Below, piece after piece: positions 33,241 through 44,825 of a DNA stretch of 64,000 bases. Each line of letters begins with the position of its first letter. Position 1 is the first letter of the stretch. The position numbers were made by a program, and so were the translations under genes. Origin of the DNA: Heterohyrax brucei (Eukaryota > Chordata > Mammalia > Hyracoidea > Procaviidae); contig CM053142.1 of the NCBI GenBank assembly GCA_028571685.1, positions 131,060,796-131,124,795 of the forward strand. Direction: 5' to 3'. The notes under the pieces are model-generated. The model was not told where the DNA came from. It searched no databases and saw nothing but the letters and a program-made list of their open reading frames with translations.

Positions 33241-34654
33241 CAAAGGGTTCAGTTAAATCTTTGGGAACAGTGAGAATTCATCTGTGTGGGTTAGTGGCTG
33301 GAAAGCAATAAAACGTTGAAAATAGTTTTAATGATGGAGAAAGTTCATATTTTAGCCACAATTTCTTCTTGATATGTTTTTTAAAAACTTAAGCCGTACT
33401 GTGCCGCTTGTCTCCTAATTGATAAGGTTTCTAAGAATTACAGTGTTTAATTGTGAAGTAATATAGAAGATTAGAATAGGACTGACACATTCCCTATTTA
33501 AAAATAGTTTAATGGAACCACTTGGTAGTGACAAGGAAAGAAGTAAATATCTGAAGAGGCTGCTTTGAAACTCAGAATTGATTACAGGAAGTGCCTGCCC
33601 ACCTTTCACATTTCCTCCCGTATGCTCTGCTTATTGTAGGAGTCTAATTAATACTCACATTTCACTTGTCACAGGCTTTATTCATTTGTTTGGTGTATGC
33701 TAACTAATGTCCAAGAACCCAAGTATGTGTGCATGGGCTGTTTTTAGGATACTGACTTAACTGCTTATAGAATTGCCAAGACAGGCTTGTTTCAGAGCTA
33801 CTTTTTTTTTTTTTTTTTTTTTACAGGAGTGCCTACTGACTGACGTAGTAGTTAATGCAAGCAAGTAGAATAATACTTGTGACAACTAAATGGAAGCATA
33901 ATTTATGGCTTCCAATGAAGTGTGATTTATTTTTTTATTTTTCTTGTGGTCTGCACTAAGCACGTCTTTGAGTAAACTGAAGATAGAATATAAAAGGAAG
34001 AACCTTCGTATTAGAAATAAAATTTACGACAGATGCCAGTGTGGTTATAACATCTTAGGGATATTAAAATTATGGGAGATACTTGTGGTTCCATTATTTT
34101 TGGTTAGTTAGTTGTTCACTGGCGGCAGGTTTTGTTTTTGGCAGTTTTATCTAGGGAATGTTCCATTAGGAATGCCCTGGTTTTCAGATTGCATTTAGAG
34201 TATATGGTAGTCATATAGATTATGAACCCGCAATCTATAATCATGGCATTCTTACTATAATTTCAAATGCACCATGAGACAGACATAAGCTTGCCATTTA
34301 ATCCTGCTAATTTTATTAACAATAAAATAAAAGTATTAATTTTTTTAATTTTATTTCTCTCATGTAAGATACCAGTTTTGTTTTTCTGAATCCGGCTTTA
34401 TGTTAAAGCAGATTGTAAATTATGTTTTTAAAAATGTTTCCAGATCCTTAGGGAAAGGGGTATAGTAAATATTAGTATTGAATATGTTTGGTATTCTTGC
34501 AATCATTAAGCAAATATGGTCGGTTCTAGAATTCTTATGCTTAAGCTTAAATACTGTCTGCTAATACTGCTTAAGAACTTTATTTCCAGTTTCTTATAGC
34601 TTTGCCACAAAAGCTTATAAACTGTACTTAGGATAGTATCTATATGAAAGATAT
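33241..34654. other. Intron with a long T-run
   Basis: Unassigned apart from a 21-base T-run at 33,802-33,822 followed by ACAGG, a splice-acceptor look-alike. The 103-codon minus frame at 34,506-34,817 has no motif. Confidence 0.4.
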
Positions 34655-34900
34655 AAAAGTATATCTGCTTGGAAGAAGTACAATCAGATGCTTTAGAAGC
34701 AAGTATAGTGAGACTTTTTCTCACATAGTTTGGACATGGTATCGGGGAATCAGTCCCTGGAGGATATTGTACTTTGTAAAATTGAGGGTAAGTGAAAAAG
34801 AAGAAGACCCTCAACAAGGTGGATTAGCTCAGTGGCTTCAGCAATGTGTTTAACCATAGCAGAAATTATGAGGATGATGCAGAACTGAACAGTGTGTTCC
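34655..34900 (+). mobile_element. RTE-clade LINE, 3' fragment
   Basis: 'acatagtttggacatggtat', 'aatcagtccctggaggatat', 'gtgaaaaagaagaagaccct' follow the other RTE copies in order. The 3' tail is replaced by an LTR at about 34,905. Confidence 0.8.
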
Positions 34901-34904
34901 GTAA

Positions 34905-35276
34905 CTAATGGGGATACCTTTGATTGTAGTTTAGGAGGCTAGAAGTCCACTTCAGGGCACCTGCACTCTTCAGGTGCAGTGACCCTAGGTCCAAAGGTCG
35001 CACTCTGCTTCTGGCTCTTCTTGCTTAGTGTTAGTGAGGTCCTCCTCCTCTGCTCTGCTTGGTTCTGTCTGTTACATGTCTTAAAAGAAATAGACTCAAG
35101 ACACCACCTAATCCTGTAGAGTTAGCACTGCTTCATTAACATTATAAAGGTTACAGTTTACAGCATGTAGGCTAATCACATCAGATCACAAAATGGTGCA
35201 TAGCCACACAATACTGCAGGTCATTTGCCCTAGCTAAGCTTACACACATTTAGGGGAACACAAGAGAATCCATGAG
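34905..35276 (-). mobile_element. MaLR-like LTR, minus strand, abutting RTE
   Basis: 'ggaggctagaagtccacttc', 'caccacctaatcctgtagag', 'ttaggggaacacaagagaat'. Left end decayed. Confidence 0.7.
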
Positions 35277-36136
35277 AGGCATCTGTGATGTTAGTCACTG
35301 TTAAATTCTGAAGGCTTAAAGGAGGGTAGCTTCAGCTAGAAATGAAGACAACTGTCTGAGTAGTTTTCTTACCCTTAATAATGGCTGTTCCTGTTGATTG
35401 GTGGCATCCCTTCTTTGACTTTTGGAAATTAAAATGCTAAAAGCACTTTATTTAAATTACCAAAGAATCTTATTCTAGAGACTTGAGGAACAAGAGACCC
35501 TCCTTTATTGTACTAAACTGGGAAAATCCTTTTTTGGAAGTAAGATCAATGAGATAGTCTCTGGTGGACCTTGACCTTTCTTAGCTAGGGTTATAGGTCT
35601 TGCAGTCTTAAGGGGGAGGAAGGTATTACCAAAATCTTCCAGGGCTGCATTTTGAAACTTTCACCCTTCCAAGATTCCTATTACAGGGAGAGATATTACT
35701 GATACAAGTGTTGGAAATATGAAACAGAGAGTGGATAACCCCTGCTGTAGTATCACTTAGCTCTTCTGATGTTTTCAGATTTAAATTTGGTATTAAATTT
35801 CATATTTAAATGGCTTAGCTTTGAGACCTTCCTTCACACTATTCCCAGCAGTGACATTTAACCACTTCTGTCATGCTGGAGTATGGCCCAGGCTACATCT
35901 AACAGAAACATAATATTTGACTAGAAATGTCTTTTATGATATAGACATATGAATATATGTGCTCACATTTCTCTTTAAAGAAGCTCCCTCATGTACTGAA
36001 ATGAAAGACTTAAATTCTAGTATCAGTTATATTTACTATCATGGGTAAATTACCTAACTTCTCTAAGCCTCACTTGTGTTTTTTTGGTTTTTTGTTTTGT
36101 TTTTTTTTTTAATCTTAATAATTATACTTGCAAAGA
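35277..36136. other. Intron, nothing recognised
   Basis: Unassigned; T-run at about 36,100. Confidence 0.4.
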
Positions 36137-36328
36137 AGAACTCTGGTGGTACAGTGGTTAAGTGCTCTCCTGCTAACCAAAAAGATGGATGGTTTAAACC
36201 CATCCATGACTCCATGGGAGAAAAGAGCTGGCAATCTGCTCCCATAAAGACTACAGCCTAGAAACCCTGTGAGGTAGTCTACTCTGTCATATAGGGTCAC
36301 TATAAGTCAGAATCAATTTGGCAGCAAA
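36137..36328 (+). repeat. AfroSINE, long class
   Basis: 'aactctggtggtacagtggt', 'gctggcaatctgctcccata', 'aagtcagaatcaatttggca'. Confidence 0.9.
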
Positions 36329-37804
36329 TAACAGTTCAACAGACCTTATAGGATTCTATCAAGGATTAAATGTACTTAGTACAGCAGTAGCTATCTAATA
36401 TGGGGCCTGGAATATATGATTTCTCTATTGAAAGGCTAAATTGTGGTCACTGTGAGATTTGTAATATGGGTGCTCTTACTCTGACTATGCCACTGTAAAA
36501 TCCCCACCCACCTCTGATGAAATGTGTGAAGTTTATACTTCAAAAAGAAAGTGTGTGAAAGTGCTTTGTTTTTGTCTGCCTCCCTCCAAATGAAGATTTT
36601 CATGTTTAAAAGGCAGACTAGAAAACAAAAGATTTACAGCTTTTATTCATCAAGCATCTGTGTGCCAGTTTGTGCTCGTCACTCAGTAGCCTTCCCTCAA
36701 AATTGCTTATGGTCTAGTTAGAGGAGGAAGGTGTAAACCCCTACGATGAACTGTGACAGGCTGTAATCAGGACACACAGAATTACTAAATTCTTAAAGTA
36801 TGATAAGGAGTTTTAAAGTGTTCTTCAGAGGACAAGCTCATGTTTGAACAGAAGCAGGAAAAATGAGGTGGCAGTTAGGAGGCAAGGGCATCCTTGCCTG
36901 AGGGAGCAGCGTGAATAAGCATCGAGTGCATTAGGGGGACTTGAGCACTTTGGCATATCTTGGGTTGAGTTTTTAGCTTGCTTGATAGTAGATGGTTTCA
37001 CTGTTCAATGCGGTACAGAAATATATGAAAGAGGAAGCGGGTTTTTTGATGCAAAAATGAGTTTGTATGCATTGAAGGATTTTGTCACTGTGAACAGTTC
37101 CTACATGTATCATTTAGTAACATTGATTATATTCAAGTTTTGTAACCATTCTCACCCTGCTTTTCAGAGTTGTTCTCCCAGTAAGGGTAAATGAACTGCC
37201 CCCTAATATTCCTCCCTCCTCTTTTGAGTTACTGTTGTCAGTCTGATCTCATAGAAAGTTCTTAAAAAAACATAATGCTCAAGGCAGGCTTTTTTTTACT
37301 GGTTAAGCTAAAGTGTTGTTCACTTTTAAAAAGACTTCAGAGGATATTTTTGGTTTAAGGTTTAGAGATTATCTTAAGGCAATAGTCGCAGGAGTTCAGC
37401 CTTCATGGCTTTAGAAAGTTGGAGCCTGTGAGAATTTGAAATTTTTTTCTGTTTTTCCTCTTTTGATCAGGGTTCTTCTATGGTATCTTTGGCCAAAATG
37501 TGTACTAACAGTAACCAGGCACCATCCGCTTCTTCTAGTCTCATGGCAGCGGATGTAATTGTTGATGTTCTCGTTTTTCTTCTGTTCCAGGCAGATAGAG
37601 ACCTATTGTGCCGTGAATGGCCACTGTGTATCAAACTAGGAGGTAGAACAGAGGCACTAAACCAGTTATCAGGCCAGTTTACTGGGATACCCCATGAAAC
37701 CGTGACTGTAAACCTCCAAACTAAGAAATTAAATCCTGTGAAGTTTTTGGTTGTACATAATGTGCGTCAGCAGTTAATTTCTTTTTTTGTTTTTGTCTTA
37801 TTGT
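36329..37804. other. Intron with one 108-codon open frame
   Basis: No repeat named. The plus-strand frame 37,480-37,806 (108 codons) is the longest outside repeats in this part. It shows no domain, its end is hydrophobic from T-rich DNA, and it has no visible promoter or partner exon. I do not call it a gene. Confidence 0.4.
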
Positions 37805-38299
37805 AAATACATCTACCACTCGACTTTTGCCAGTTCAACTTTTTATAAGTATGTAGCGTATGGACAGCAGTTACAATAATCACCTGTGCAACCCTATCCT
37901 TATCCAGTGTGATATTTCCATCACCCCTTTTGCTCTCCCTCTCGACTTCAATAGACTACTGGTAAACTTTTTTCTGTCTGTATTTGTCGTTTCTTGGAGT
38001 TTTAGGTTGTATTTCTTTGTGATTGACCTGTTTCACTTAGCATAATGTCTTCAAGCTCCATCACTGTTCTAGCATGTGTTATGACTCAATTTCTCCTACT
38101 GTCAGAGTAGTGTTCCGTTACATGTACGTACCACATTTTGTTTATCCCTTCATCTGTTGATGGGCATTTAGGTTGTTTCTACCTTCTGCCTATGGTGCTG
38201 CAATGAAATTGATGTATAAGTCTCTCTTTTGGGGCCTCTGCTTCTAACTCTTTGGGGTGTATACCTACGAGTGGAATTGTTAGATCATATGGTAGTTCT
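37805..38299 (-). mobile_element. L1 3' part, minus strand
   Basis: Reverse complement of late ORF2 and 3' UTR: 'catctgttgatgggcattta', 'tcacttagcataatgtcttc', 'gggtgtatacctacgagtgg'. Old and diverged. Confidence 0.85.
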
Positions 38300-38408
38300 G
38301 GAAACCTTGGTGGTATAGTGGTTAAGTGCTGTCTTCATGTGCTGACCTTTCGGTGAGTAGTTCAAATCTGCCAGGCGCTGTTTGGAAATTCTGTGGAGCT
38401 GCCTTCAA
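38300..38408 (+). repeat. AfroSINE, 3'-truncated
   Basis: 'ggaaaccttggtggtatagt' to 'tctgtggagctgccttcaaa'; cut by the next copy. Confidence 0.88.
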
Positions 38409-38411
38409 AAG

Positions 38412-38569
38412 AGGAAAACGTGTCATGGTGGTTAAGTGATGCAGCTGCTAACCAACAGGTTGGCACTTCGTAGCCTGTCGGGCAGCTCCTTGGAAACTGT
38501 ATTGGGCAGTTTTCCTCTGTCCCATGGGGTCACTGTGGGTCAAAATTGACTCACTGGCAGTGGGTTTGG
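38412..38569 (+). repeat. AfroSINE, short class, second of a tandem pair
   Basis: 'aggaaaacgtgtcatggtgg' to 'actcactggcagtgggtttg'. Confidence 0.9.
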
Positions 38570-39754
38570 TTTCTTAGTTTTCCATAGAAAGTTGATTTTT
38601 GTTACATTCAGCAGAAATTTATTTATGTGAGAAGAGTGATGTCTTCATGTGTGAGGCAAGGATGTGAATGAGGTTAGAGACAAACTGCGATATTTGTGGA
38701 TCCAAGCTTTTTCAGGACTGTTGAAACTCTGGGTGCCTTCTTCTGTAGGTTCAGAGGCACAAATCCTGTGGTGTAGAAAGCACTTTAATTGAAATTAAAA
38801 ATCGTTTCTCAGTCACACTGACCATGTTACAGGTGTTCCAATAGCTGCATTCAGCTAGTGTCTACTGATTTAGACAGTGCAGCTGTAGAACCTTCAGTTC
38901 ATTACAGAAAGTTCTAATTCTAGCTTTCTAATTCTTCAATTTTGGATTACCTAAATAGTTGTAACCCCAAATCCTTATCTAGTATCAATGCTTTATCTTC
39001 ATTGGGTTCTAAAGATTGAATGAAGCAGTATTTAAAAAGACTGTAAATTTTAAAAGTACCATGCAGATGTGTTAGCACTAAAGGAACATCTTTAAAATGT
39101 TTTCAGAACAAGATGATTTTTGCTGAGTGACAGAGGTTTTGCTAAAATAATCTAAAAGGAACATTTTCAAGGCCTCAGTGGTATGAATGTTTTAGTATTA
39201 GGACTGAGTGTATTAAGCACTTTATGGGATCAAAGTGAGAAAAAATGGTCTCCTAACAATCAAGTTTCACTTTAAATTAAAAAAAAAAGTACTGTATCCA
39301 AACTGCTCTTCCTTTCGTTTTTGTATATGAAGCTTGGTGACATTTTAGATATATTCGTAATAAGGCATACCATGTTTCAGTAGTTTCCCCTGATAACACT
39401 ACTTTAGCATCCTTCCGAATGACTTTCAACAGCGGTATCTATTGACTAAGTGACTTAATGTGCCTTGCACATGGAGATAGGAAATGAATATTATAAAAAT
39501 GAGCAACGTTGACTGAGTATACCAGAACCAAAAACAATTATTTTTTTTGAACAGTCTTCAGCATTCAGGTAGACCATTCTCAGTAATTCCATTCAGCGTT
39601 TTTTGGCGTTTGGGGTATATATTTTGTAGCTAATTAACTCATCTTTGTAAAACTAGCGGACAGTGCTGGCTATTTAAAATGAAATATCCTGTAGCAGAAG
39701 TTTTCAAATGTTTTTAGTTACAGCTGTTTCTCCTTTCCTAAACCACATTAAAAA
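38570..39754. other. Intron, nothing recognised
   Basis: About 1.2 kb unassigned, with an A-run near 39,281. Confidence 0.4.
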
Positions 39755-39945
39755 TGGCAGTTGCTGTCAGGTCACTCTTAACTAACGGCGACCCCATGTG
39801 TGTCAGAACTGTGCTCCATAGGGAAATCTCCAGTGGCAGATTTTTCAGGTCACCAGGCTTTCTTCTAAGGTGTCTGGATGGATGTTAGTTAGCCCGCAAC
39901 CATTTGGTTATCATCTGCGTGCTGGCAGTGTGTACCACCCACATA
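39755..39945 (-). repeat. AfroSINE, long class, minus strand
   Basis: 'ggcagttgctgtcaggtcac', 'aggtcaccaggctttcttct', 'agtgtgtaccacccacatac'. Confidence 0.82.
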
Positions 39946-39966
39946 CTACTTAAACTACATTACCAA

Positions 39967-40171
39967 AACCTAAACCCCTGACTACTGAGTCCATTTCAAC
40001 TCGTGATAACCCATGTGTTATGGAGTAGGAGTGTTCCATGGGTGTTTTGTCTGTGATCTTTGCCAGAGTGGATCACCAGACCTTTCTTCCACAGAGCAGC
40101 TGTGTGGGTTCTAACCGCCAGTCCTTAGATCTGTAGTCAAGTGCTAAGTGTCTATACCATCTAAGGACTCC
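39967..40171 (-). repeat. AfroSINE, long class, minus strand
   Basis: 'ctactgagtccatttcaact', 'agtggatcaccagacctttc', 'ataccatctaaggactcctt'. Confidence 0.8.
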
Positions 40172-40267
40172 TTAAGTCGTATTACACATGGAAAGTTGAG
40201 AACTCTACACTTTCCATTTAATCTTGAGTTGGTCTCAGTTTTCTCAGTACTAAACTCCAAATGTTAT

Positions 40268-40458
40268 TAAGTGCCATTAAGTTCATTTTTACTTTCACTC
40301 ATAGTGACCCGTGTGGTTCAGTAGAACTGCCAAATAGGATTTTGTAGGTTGTAATCTTTTTGATAACAGATCGCCAGGTCTTTACCTTCTGCAGAGCCAC
40401 TGGGTAGACTTAAACCACCAAGCAGCCAAGTGCTTAACTAATACACCATCAGAATTCC
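40268..40458 (-). repeat. AfroSINE, long class, minus strand
   Basis: 'agtgccattaagttcatttt', 'acagatcgccaggtctttac', 'aatacaccatcagaattcct'. Third of three in the same orientation. Confidence 0.8.
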
Positions 40459-40559
40459 TGCTCTAGGTAGCCTTTAATATTTTGATTTGGTGATTGAGCT
40501 AAAACCCATTTGCCTGTACTAGACTAATTGGCAGGAGCTCTCCTTGATCCTTTAGGCTC

Positions 40560-40840
40560 TAGGCATAGGGCAGGTGTTGGCAAGCTTATACAGTAAAGGA
40601 TCATATAATAAGTATTTTAGGCTTTATAGGCTCTGCAGTCTCTGTCACAACTTTGCAGCTCTGCTGTTGTAACCTGAAAGCAACGGTAGACTCCCTGCAC
40701 GAATGGTTCAGACTCTGTTCCAGTAAAACTTTATGAGCATGACTGTTTTAGTTACCGAAAAACAGGCAACAAATGGGATTTGGCTTGAGGGTGTAATGTT
40801 GCTACCCCTGCTCAAGGACAAGAAACAGGGTTTCATTCAT
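40560..40840. mobile_element. hAT-Charlie-type DNA transposon fragment
   Basis: 'aggtgttggcaagcttatac', 'tattttaggctttataggct', 'cagtctctgtcacaactttg', 'agtaaaactttatgagcatg'; same module as at 11,758 and 62,918, opposite orientation to 11,758. Confidence 0.65.
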
Positions 40841-42608
40841 TCCACACATAATTAAGCTGCTTCTGTGTTCAGGCACTGTAGTAAGGATTGGTGAGACAGC
40901 AGTGAACTTGACAGACAGATCCCTAGCCATGAAGTACTTAAGCCTTAACTGAGTCGTCTTTACATACTTGAGCAGATGCAGAGAAACTTTCTGAGAAAAA
41001 ACTACAGCTCTACTCCATTAGATAGCAGTCAATACAAGTGAGATCTTAGGTGAATACCGTAAGTGTCATGTTTGATAGTGTTGGCATACTAAAAGTAACC
41101 TTAGTCTGCTTTAGATACCAGACTCTATAGAGTATCAAAGTTAACATCCTCCTGTGAAAATAAGGAGCCAAAGATGTTGTGTCTTGTGTTTATATTACCT
41201 GCAACATGGTAGGCACTAAACATCCATACGATGTTGTTCAGTAAAGCTAAAATTACCAGTTGTCATACAGATTCTTTATGTGGTATGTTGTTTCTGACCT
41301 CTAATTTTGCTTTTTGCCATCTTGATACAGATTTTTATTGGAATTTTACTCATGCGTTTTTAAAGTAGGCCACTTATTAATCGTTTTAATGAAATGACTA
41401 ATTTTTCAGGGTGTAATAGACTTCTGTTGTTGAATACCTTTTGTTAATTTAAAAGTACCTTTGTTTTTCACAGTAGGGGTTAAGTTTCTCTTCAGAATGT
41501 CTGATACTGTTACTTCTGAAATGGAATCAAGGTTCTTGACTAATACATACCCAGGTCTCCATTGTCTTAACTGCAGATCCTCCTACTATTTTTCTTTTCC
41601 TATGATCTTTTGGGCTGCTTCTACTGTATTCTGATGGTTTTCCTAATTTTTATTTCCTTCTGTAGTTCTAACTTTCCTTTTTTATTGAAACATTGTAACT
41701 GTTCTTCACTAGCCACCTATTCTAAACTTTTTTTTTTAATTCCCATAGTATTTTGTGTTTCTCATGGTATTTATTGTCTGTATTTTTATGTCATCTTTTC
41801 TACAAGTACATTTTGTTAATTTTTGTAGTCTTCACTGTGTCCTGCACAATATGTGTATTCACATGCTAATTAAACAAAGTTTGTTTTCTGATTCAAAGGA
41901 CAGTGTTTCTTCCTCAGAGGTCACTAAACTTTTAACCAAGTAAGAACTCAAGTAAAAAATACATTGTGAACTATAAAGCACTTATAAATGCTTTTATCAC
42001 AAGCACTTGAACTTGACTCTGAGGCTAAGTGCTGTACACAATTCAGTTTTTAATTTCTGTGTGTTTATTTCAGAGAAGTTTCTTTATAAAAAAAAAATAG
42101 AGCCCCCCAAAAGTTTGCAAGGTTTCTACACCTTTACAGTTTGGTCGTAAAGTGTATGAAACATGAGAGGAAGCAGATTTCTTACCACATTACATATTCC
42201 ACCTAGGGATGGCCGCCATTCCTGTTTGCCTAAGACTAGGTATTTCTCGGAACACAGGACTTACAGTGACAGAAGCAGGATGATTGACCATGCTGACTAC
42301 ATCTCCGTTTGTAGCTGTTGGCTTTGTTTATCACTGTGTTAGTGCGATTTTGAAGAGGTAAACAAATTTCCGATTTTTGTTGTTCTGTTTTTAGTGGAAG
42401 AGCTGTGTTTAGGACAGTTCAGCTTAATTTGTAACGTTTCTGAATTTGCTTATTTTGAGCAGATATATTTGAATGTCCCAATGAAAATTCAAAAGTGCAT
42501 TTGATGAATTAGTCTACTCAGGAATGTATTTGTAATCAGACATATCTTGATGACCTTATCAGGAGGTACTAAAAACAAAAGACACTGCATTCAAGTTGAT
42601 TCCAAATC
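40841..42608. other. Intron, mostly unassigned
   Basis: No gene. The block near 42,215-42,300 ('ccattcctgtttgcctaaga') resembles a short DNA-transposon remnant that I cannot name. Small frames at 41,610-41,943 are T-rich and hydrophobic by composition. Confidence 0.4.
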
Positions 42609-42766
42609 ATCAGTCACTGCCATCAAGTCAATTCCGGCTCATAGCAGTTCTGTAAAACACCAAACCCACTGCTGTCTAGGCAGTTACGACTCATAACAAC
42701 CCTACAGGTCAGAGTATACCCGCCCCATAGCAGACGTAGCACTTAACAGCCATGCCAACAGGGTTT
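42609..42766 (-). repeat. Two overlapping AfroSINE fragments, minus strand
   Basis: A tail piece at 42,609-42,655 ('actgccatcaagtcaattcc') is followed by a second copy from 42,660 ('aacccactgctgtctaggca') that lacks part of its middle and ends 'atgccaacagggtttt'. Confidence 0.85.
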
Positions 42767-42827
42767 TAATAAAATATAGCATAAATTCTCAAATAATTCA
42801 TGCTTTCCATGTACTAAATTAAGTATG

Positions 42828-42973
42828 AAAATCCTGGTGGTACACTGATTAAGAACTGTGGCTGTTAACCAAAAGGATGACAACGCAAAAGCCGCTCCTT
42901 GGACACCATGTGGAACAGTTCTGCTCTATCTTAAAGGGTCACTGTGAGTTGGAATTGACCTGACAGCAATAGG
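42828..42973 (+). repeat. AfroSINE, short class
   Basis: 'aaaatcctggtggtacactg' to 'gaattgacctgacagcaata'. Confidence 0.9.
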
Positions 42974-43304
42974 TATGCATATATTAGTTATAGATAGGTC
43001 TGTAATAATAAAGAAGTCTCAGGTAGCCTGGAAATTTTCCTTTTAGTTCCCTTTAAAGTGGTTTAAGCTTTGGTCTGCAGAGACTGTTTCTTAAGGGATG
43101 TATTAACAGGTATATAGTTTGGAATAAGGTGGCTACTAAAAATTCTTGCAGATTTTATCAGCAGATAAACAATAGTGGTCGTATTGTTGAAGAACAGAAT
43201 CAGCCATTAAAAATAACGATTGAGTATATCAAAAAGGGAACTAAAGCTTGGACTTGCACCATTGTGTGTGACTGTCAGCACTCTTTCTAAAAGTTTTACA
43301 CTGT

Positions 43305-44600
43305 CCCAAACAGAAACTCAACCTTCATTGTTTCCTCGTCCCTGCTCTGAGTAACCCCTAGGAGTCCACTTCTCTCTCTCTGCACTTGCCAATTCTCGAT
43401 ATTTCTTGTAAGTAGCTTTGTACAGTATTTGTGGTTTATGTGTGGTTTGGAAACTCAAGTTGCATAGTGGTTAAAGTGCTACAGCAGTTACCCAAAAGAT
43501 TAGCAGTTCAGATCTGCTGAGTGCTCCTTGGAAACACTGGGAAAGTTCTACTCAGTCCTATAGGTTCACTGTGAATCAGAGTTGGCTCAATGACAGTGGG
43601 TTTGGTTTGGTTTATGTATGGTTTATTGTATTCAGCATAATGTTTTCACAGCTCATGTACATCTAATAGCATGTATCAGAATCTGTTTTCTTTATGGCTG
43701 AACGATATTCTAGTGTATGTGTATACTGCATTTCATTGATGCATTCATCTGTTGCAGGACTTGTGGGTTGTTTCCACTTTTTGGCTACTGTGTGTAATGT
43801 TGCAGTGAACGGTGATATACAAGTATCTGTTTGAGTCCCAGCTTGTAATTTTTTCAACCAGGAGTGGGATTGCTGGGTCCTATGATAATTCTGTGTATAA
43901 CTTTTTGAGGATCCATCACACTGTTTTCCACAGCAACTGCCCCACTTCACCTTCCCAGCAGTGGTGCACTAGGGTTCCAGTGTACTAGGTTCTCCATGTC
44001 TCCAACATTTGTTAGTTTCCATTTTTCTGGCAGTAGTCATCCTAGTGGGTAAGAGGTAGTATAGCATTGGGTTTTTATTTGCATTTCCCTAATGACTGTA
44101 ATGACCGTGAATATCTTTTCATGTGTTTACTGGCTGTTTGTATATCTTCTTCAGAGAAATGCCTGTCAGTTCCTTTCATCTTTTTTTTTTTTAATTGAAT
44201 TGTCTGTCGTATATATTCTAGATAATAAACCCTTATCACTTTGTTCATCTACTTAGGAATATATTTGTGTGCATGGTTTGCAAATATTTTCTCCTATTTT
44301 AAGCTCTACATTATTAAAGCTCTTAAATGCACAGATTTTTTTCACTAATGATGGCCAGTTTATGTTTATTATTTTGTTGGTCTTGCTCACACTTTGGTGT
44401 GTTATGTCTAAGAATTCATTGTCAACAACAAGATCTTGCTCTCGTTATTGCTGTCTTCTTAGAGTTTTATGGTCCTAGTTCTTATATTTAGGTCACTGAT
44501 CCTTTTCGAGGTAATTTTGTATATCGTTTGAAGTATTGATCCATTTTCATTGTTTTGCATGTGGAGATCCAGTTGTCCCAAATACAGCCCTTTTGATGTC
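43305..44600 (-). mobile_element. L1 3' part, minus strand, split by an AfroSINE
   Basis: Reverse complement of ORF2 C-terminus and 3' UTR ('cattcatctgttgcaggact', 'gagtgggattgctgggtcct', 'tttgcatttccctaatgact'). The minus frame 43,663-43,950 is a piece of it. Region 42,974-43,304 is unassigned. Confidence 0.88.
43448..43608 (+). repeat. AfroSINE inside L1, with target duplication
   Basis: 'ggaaactcaagttgcatagt' to 'ggctcaatgacagtgggttt'; flanks TTATGTGTGGTTT and TTATGTATGGTTT differ at one base. Confidence 0.9.
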
Positions 44601-44825
44601 TTTTAAGCACTGTTTCTTCTGAGACATGTCAGTTTAGGCAGTGTGCACTTTATTCTTCATCAGAATCCTGAATCACATTGCTCTATTAAAATTACTTGTC
44701 TGTTTAAAGCAGATGAATCCCACATTTTATTCCTGTATTAAAGTATAAAAGTCAGATTTGGAAGATGGAAAAATTTGAGAATCGGAAATTTTAAATGTAA
44801 GTTTTAAAAAATGACATTCATTTCA

